Made by a program: the position numbers and the translations under genes
The notes under the pieces: model-generated
What the model saw: the letters and a program-made list of their open reading frames with translations, nothing else
Told to the model about the DNA's origin: nothing
Databases searched by the model: none
Source: an uncultured Prevotellaceae bacterium
GTDB lineage: Bacteria > Bacteroidota > Bacteroidia > Bacteroidales > Bacteroidaceae
Length of the DNA stretch: 42,707 nucleotides
Direction of reading: 5' to 3'
NCBI GenBank assembly: GCA_947168395.1
Contig: CAMVLT010000029.1
Span: forward strand, 1 to 42,707
Shown: positions 39,582 through 42,707 of the stretch, piece after piece
Layout: each line of letters starts with the position of its first letter
How positions within the stretch are numbered: the stretch's first letter is position 1

Positions 39582-41771
39582 ATGGACATATCATTGAAAC
39601 AATACCAGTCGCTGAACATATCGGCATCCGCTTCGTTCTCTACTGCCCAAGGCCGGGAGAACGAGCGTCGTGACTGGACAGAGGAAACCTATCAGGCCAA
39701 GAACAAGCAGCCGGGCAACCGCTACGACTGGTCGAGAAAACATCTCAACTTTGAGGTAATGAGTGGTAAGAAGATAACTACGAGGAACGGCAAGACGGTT
39801 TATATCCCACCAAGGATTGTCCGTCTGGGCACTCAACGGAAGTCTTTGAAGAAAAGATACGAGCAGCGACTGAAGGAACTGAACTTCAAACCTTGGAGGG
39901 AGGACGCGCCGAACCAGCCGAACACCTGCGTCGATTTCGTACTTAGCGGTGACCACGACCGTATGACGGAGATTGCTTTCGGCAAGCCGATGGACTTCGA
40001 CTGGCAGGAGGACAACAGTTGGGTCAGTCTTGCCGACGATCCCAACCACCCTGGCATGAAGATGATCGAGACAATGGCCATGGACTACTACGACTTCCTC
40101 TGCCGCAAGTTCGGCGAGGAGAATGTCATCGGCCTCGAATGCCACCTCGACGAGACCACCCCGCATTTCCATGCGCTGGTGATTCCCGTTGCCGAGCGGG
40201 TGAAGCGCGGCAGGGTTGGCGGCTATGAACTCGACCCGGACGTGGAGAGCGACGGCAAGGAACGCCCGGAGCACATCACCACCCGACAGTTTGAACGGCT
40301 GAAGGAGGAAGACCAATCCTTCTACAGACCTGCAACCCCGAAGAAGGTGCTCACCGTCAGCTATTCCCACTATTTCGGCGAGACGAAGTATGAAGAATCG
40401 CAGTCGTTCAGGAATTGGCACGACATGCTGCACGATGAGGTCAACTATAGATGGGGACTGGAGCGTGGCGAGGATACTTCGCTGATGACGGTGGAGGAAC
40501 GGAAGGAGCATCGGAAGAAGAACAAACGACAGTTAGAGCGCGAACGACTGCTGGCTCTGGAGAAAGCGGAAGAGGCCGAGAAAAAGGCTCAGGAGTCAGA
40601 GAAGAAGGCTCTGGAAACTGAAAAGAAAGTCGATCAGGCAGCTTGGGCGCTCAACAATTTTGAGTCATCACTGGCCGAGAAACGGGAAGTATCGTCAAAA
40701 CTGGATGATTCGATAGACAATGCCCGCCAGGAACTGAACAGAATCAACAAGGAGAAAGAATCTGCGAAGAGCGAGAAGACCGCATTGGAGCAGAAAGCCA
40801 GGGAACTGGCCGATGCCGTTGGCGACCCGTCGGAGTCGGTGGCAATCAAGGGCTTCTGCGATGCTGTCTTCACCTATAACGCGAAAAGCAACGGTGCCGT
40901 TATCGAGAACCTGAGAGCAAAGGGCAAGACGAAGATGACGATGATGGACGTGATTATGGCGGCATTTGAGGAGGTGGATAAGGTCAAGAGCCAGAAGAAA
41001 TCAATCTTCACTAATGCCGATGAGTTCAGGAGGCAGCAGAACAATGAAATCAAGAGCATCATGACCGACATGCAGACCATCCTGCGCAGCTTCGACAGTG
41101 CTCACGTGGCAGAACTGACACGCAGGAGTCGGGCGATAGTCAAGCAGGAACTGCGCCAGAATGCCATCGCCATCCGCAAGATTCAGCAGTATGATGAAAT
41201 GCAGCGTAAGGGCATAACCGTTGAATCCTACGAAAAAGCCAAGGAGAAGGCAGATGAATACGACCATTCACGTCAGATGTTAGAGACCGTCTGGTCTGGA
41301 TTATGGGATGCAGCGAAAGCCATAGCCAATCCGCGACTCGACGAGTACGTCATGAACGATAAGGAAAAAGAAATTATCAGGAATGCCATCCGTGAGAATC
41401 CGAAAGACCGTCTGACTGATGCGGGCTGGTTGCTGAAGAACGCAGCTGTTTTCCGCGATATATGCGACGACACGAAGGCAGGGGTCTATCAGATTGGTGC
41501 AGAGTCGGGTGTCAGCTATCTGGAGAAACTCGGACTGGACTTGGCCGAAGGCGTGGCCGAGAATGTGGAACAAGTCGCTGCAACCACCGCCTGTCTCTTC
41601 TTTGGTTTCCTCGACGAGGCCACCACCATCTCAGAGTCCTATGGCGGTGGCGGCGGTAATAACGAACTGCCCAAGAAGAAGGACAACGAGGACGAACTCT
41701 CCTTCGCCCGCAGATGTCATCAGATGGCCAAGGCCATGCATGCACCGAGGTATAAATTAAGGAGAGGGTAA
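39582..41771 (+). CDS. MobV-family relaxase (729 aa)
   Basis: The relaxase domain holds the MobV/Pre signature HLDETTPHFH (188-197) that binds metal, with SLNISASASFSTAQGRENERRDW at the N terminus. It nicks oriT and pilots the DNA strand during transfer. From about residue 310 to 410 there is a Lys/Glu-rich coiled coil (KAEEAEKKAQESEKKALETE), then a helical C-terminal extension of about 300 residues. ATG 39582 is preferred to the TTG at 39570. It is the last gene of the element. Long relaxases of this form are common in Bacteroidota mobilizable elements. Confidence 0.92.
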   Translation: MDISLKQYQSLNISASASFSTAQGRENERRDWTEETYQAKNKQPGNRYDWSRKHLNFEVMSGKKITTRNGKTVYIPPRIVRLGTQRKSLKKRYEQRLKELNFKPWREDAPNQPNTCVDFVLSGDHDRMTEIAFGKPMDFDWQEDNSWVSLADDPNHPGMKMIETMAMDYYDFLCRKFGEENVIGLECHLDETTPHFHALVIPVAERVKRGRVGGYELDPDVESDGKERPEHITTRQFERLKEEDQSFYRPATPKKVLTVSYSHYFGETKYEESQSFRNWHDMLHDEVNYRWGLERGEDTSLMTVEERKEHRKKNKRQLERERLLALEKAEEAEKKAQESEKKALETEKKVDQAAWALNNFESSLAEKREVSSKLDDSIDNARQELNRINKEKESAKSEKTALEQKARELADAVGDPSESVAIKGFCDAVFTYNAKSNGAVIENLRAKGKTKMTMMDVIMAAFEEVDKVKSQKKSIFTNADEFRRQQNNEIKSIMTDMQTILRSFDSAHVAELTRRSRAIVKQELRQNAIAIRKIQQYDEMQRKGITVESYEKAKEKADEYDHSRQMLETVWSGLWDAAKAIANPRLDEYVMNDKEKEIIRNAIRENPKDRLTDAGWLLKNAAVFRDICDDTKAGVYQIGAESGVSYLEKLGLDLAEGVAENVEQVAATTACLFFGFLDEATTISESYGGGGGNNELPKKKDNEDELSFARRCHQMAKAMHAPRYKLRRG

Positions 41772-41778
41772 CCCATTG

Positions 41779-41800
41779 TAACGATGCTCAATTATCGTTA
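41779..41800. repeat. inverted repeat behind the relaxase gene
   Basis: TAACGAT / ATCGTTA with an 8-base loop, 8 bases after the mob stop. Followed by GGCGGTTTTTC downstream; it may help end the transcript or mark the right end of the element. Confidence 0.4.
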
Positions 41801-41840
41801 ATTATCAGGCGGTTTTTCATTATATCTCGCCAAAATTCAC

Positions 41841-41848
41841 TACCTTTG
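41841..41848 (+). promoter_or_regulatory. -7 promoter element of the Crp/Fnr-type gene
   Basis: TACCTTTG, 19 bases before the ATG at 41868. The -33 position has no clear TTTG. The same bases form the proposed right end of the mobile element, so insertion may have exchanged the upstream half of this promoter. Confidence 0.65.
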
Positions 41849-41867
41849 CAACCAAATTCGGTGAAGT

Positions 41868-42443
41868 ATGGAACAGAAATTCGGGAAAAATAGCATTGAC
41901 ATCAAGGCGCTGCGCGAGTTTTGCGAGCGCGAGGGCAAGATGGTGGAGTACCGCAAGGGCGAACAGCTGGAGCGCGAGGGCGACCCCGCACGATGATTCG
42001 GCTTCGTCACCGAAGGGTGCTTCAAGTACGTGACACACGGCATCAGCGACGACAAGGAGCACATCACATGGTTCTCGTTCGAGGGCGAGTTTGCGGGCGA
42101 CTATCCCGCCTGCCTCGACGGTGGCCCCGCACTGACCACGATCGAGGCGATGGTGCCCACCCGCATCATCCGTGTGAGCGGCGAACAGCTGGTGAAGCGG
42201 TTCAGTCAGGATAAGAAGTCGATGGATCTGCGCTGCCTCATTGCCGAGCACCTGCTCAGTCAGGCCCGTGCCCGCTACACCGACCTCCACCGCGCCACGC
42301 CCCTCGAACGCTACGAGTTGCTGCTCCGCCGCTGCCCGGGCATCGCCCGCCATCTCCCCCTGAATGCCATCGCCTCGTTCCTTTGCGTCACTCCCCAACA
42401 GTTGTCACGCATCCGCAAGGCCGTCACGTTTTCGGAGAAATAA
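41868..42443 (+). pseudogene. Crp/Fnr-type regulator with one in-frame TGA
   Basis: Reading from the ATG at 41868 gives an uninterrupted family-like sequence except for a TGA at codon 43 (41994-41996). On both sides the frame is intact: EYRKGEQLEREGDPAR, stop, FGFVTEGCFKYVTHG. The cyclic-nucleotide-binding fold (FSFEGEFAGDYPACL) and a C-terminal HTH (NAIASFLCVTPQQLSRIRK) are recognisable, total 191 residues, normal for the Bacteroidota group. TGG (Trp) would restore it, one base change. Restart at the in-frame ATG 42030 would give a truncated protein of 137 residues. Confidence 0.8.
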
Positions 42444-42463
42444 TTCCAAATATTCACAAAACC

Positions 42464-42481
42464 TCTGAACATTTGTTCAGA
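42464..42481. promoter_or_regulatory. dyad downstream of the Crp/Fnr-type gene
   Basis: TCTGAAC-ATTT-GTTCAGA is a 7-bp perfect dyad with 4-base spacer, a form often bound by Crp/Fnr-family dimers. It precedes a possible TAATTTTG element (42541-42548) of the next gene. It could also be a weak terminator, but no T run follows. Nothing else is recognised in 42482-42660. Confidence 0.45.
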
Positions 42482-42660
42482 CTTTCACCTCGGCAGATAT
42501 TTTTTCGGTCTTGTCGGGGGCTTTTTCGTGGGACTTTCTGTAATTTTGTGGCTCAAAATGAATAAAGACAATAAAAAAATGAAGGAAATTTGAAAAAAGT
42601 TATCGTTTTGCTTAGTTTTTCGGCTCGCTGAATCGTCCTTGTTGTGTATGAGTGATAATT

Positions 42661-42707
42661 ATGACGAAAAAAGAATTTGAAGACATATACCGTCAGCATT
42701 TTGCCAA
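42661..42707 (+). CDS. ECF-type sigma factor, N terminus (partial)
   Basis: The last 47 bases open with ATG and read MTKKEFEDIYRQHFA, the usual start of ECF sigma region 2 in Bacteroidota (E-F-x-x-IY-x-x-x-F). The gene is cut by the end of the window, so nothing more can be said. Confidence 0.6.
   Translation, partial: MTKKEFEDIYRQHFA

Larger units (their letters stand above)
29814..41849 (+). mobile_element. mobilizable integrative element, about 12 kb
   Basis: The block holds integrase, toxin-antitoxin, phage-style regulator, excisionase-like protein, ParA, primase and MobV relaxase, all absent from the flanks in kind, and has more AT-rich spacers. The ends are proposed at TACTTTTGC (29814-29822) and TACCTTTGC (41841-41849), both matching the TAnnTTTGC core used by CTnDOT-type integrases. 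The integrase lies 127 bases from the left end. The genes for a conjugation machine are missing, so transfer would depend on a helper. The element is well supported; the exact ends are inferred. Confidence 0.72.

Noticed and set aside
29755..41835. CGCCAAAA near both ends of the element as attachment core
   Set aside because: Eight bases only, present twice on the left and at a different distance from the ends; the TAnnTTTGC pair is a better candidate.

Overview
The window looks like a Bacteroidales chromosome of the Prevotella/Segatella type. The main evidence is the Bacteroidota promoter form TTTG-N19/20-TAnnTTTG in front of many genes, a ribosome-binding context poor in Shine-Dalgarno sequence, and the families present: lipoproteins with a Cys23 lipobox, outer-membrane barrels, 790-residue MacB/FtsX permeases, a DUF5107-TPR protein, several ECF sigma factors and a CTnDOT-like integrase. 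No genome comparison was possible, so the genus is an inference. REGION 1 (1-6500): the end of an rRNA operon (23S tail, 5S, terminator), a small reverse ORF, then three paralogous lipoprotein genes of unknown function with one small outer-membrane barrel gene between the first and second. Two of the three have near-identical upstream promoter blocks, and a decayed third block lies behind the array, next to a transposase fragment and the broken tail of another barrel protein. REGION 2 (6505-18766): an efflux locus. A histidine kinase and a receiver-Fis response regulator run leftward. Divergent from them are TolC, membrane-fusion protein and MacB-like permease genes, then a REP-type transposase gene, a truncated permease, an ABC ATPase, a small secreted protein and a second permease with the tail of a lost ATPase. 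Four copies of one operator-promoter module (AATCATAC-N8-GTCTAA-N3-TTAGAC-N50-TAACTTTG) precede the transcription units, most simply read as targets of the adjacent regulator. REGION 3 (18773-23503): a leftward sugar-porter plus DUF5107/TPR operon. REGION 4 (23633-28165): the most unusual part. An ECF sigma factor is fused to a membrane helix, a long linker and an outer-membrane barrel. The same promoter-like sequence (GTGCAGTC-N20-ATATAAATAG or a close variant) lies before the sigma gene itself, before a small lipoprotein gene and before a radical SAM/Gfo-Idh pair. This suggests an autoregulated envelope-to-transcription system in one polypeptide. A second, ordinary ECF sigma operon runs in from the right (28108-29476). 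REGION 5 (about 29.8-41.85 kb): an AT-richer mobilizable element with a tyrosine integrase, an AbiE type IV toxin-antitoxin pair, a double-HTH regulator, an excisionase-like protein, ParA, a primase-helicase, an iteron-like and hairpin-rich non-coding region (candidate oriV/oriT) and a MobV relaxase. Both proposed ends carry TAnnTTTGC. REGION 6 (41868-42707): a Crp/Fnr-type gene interrupted by one in-frame TGA, and the first codons of another ECF sigma gene cut by the window end.
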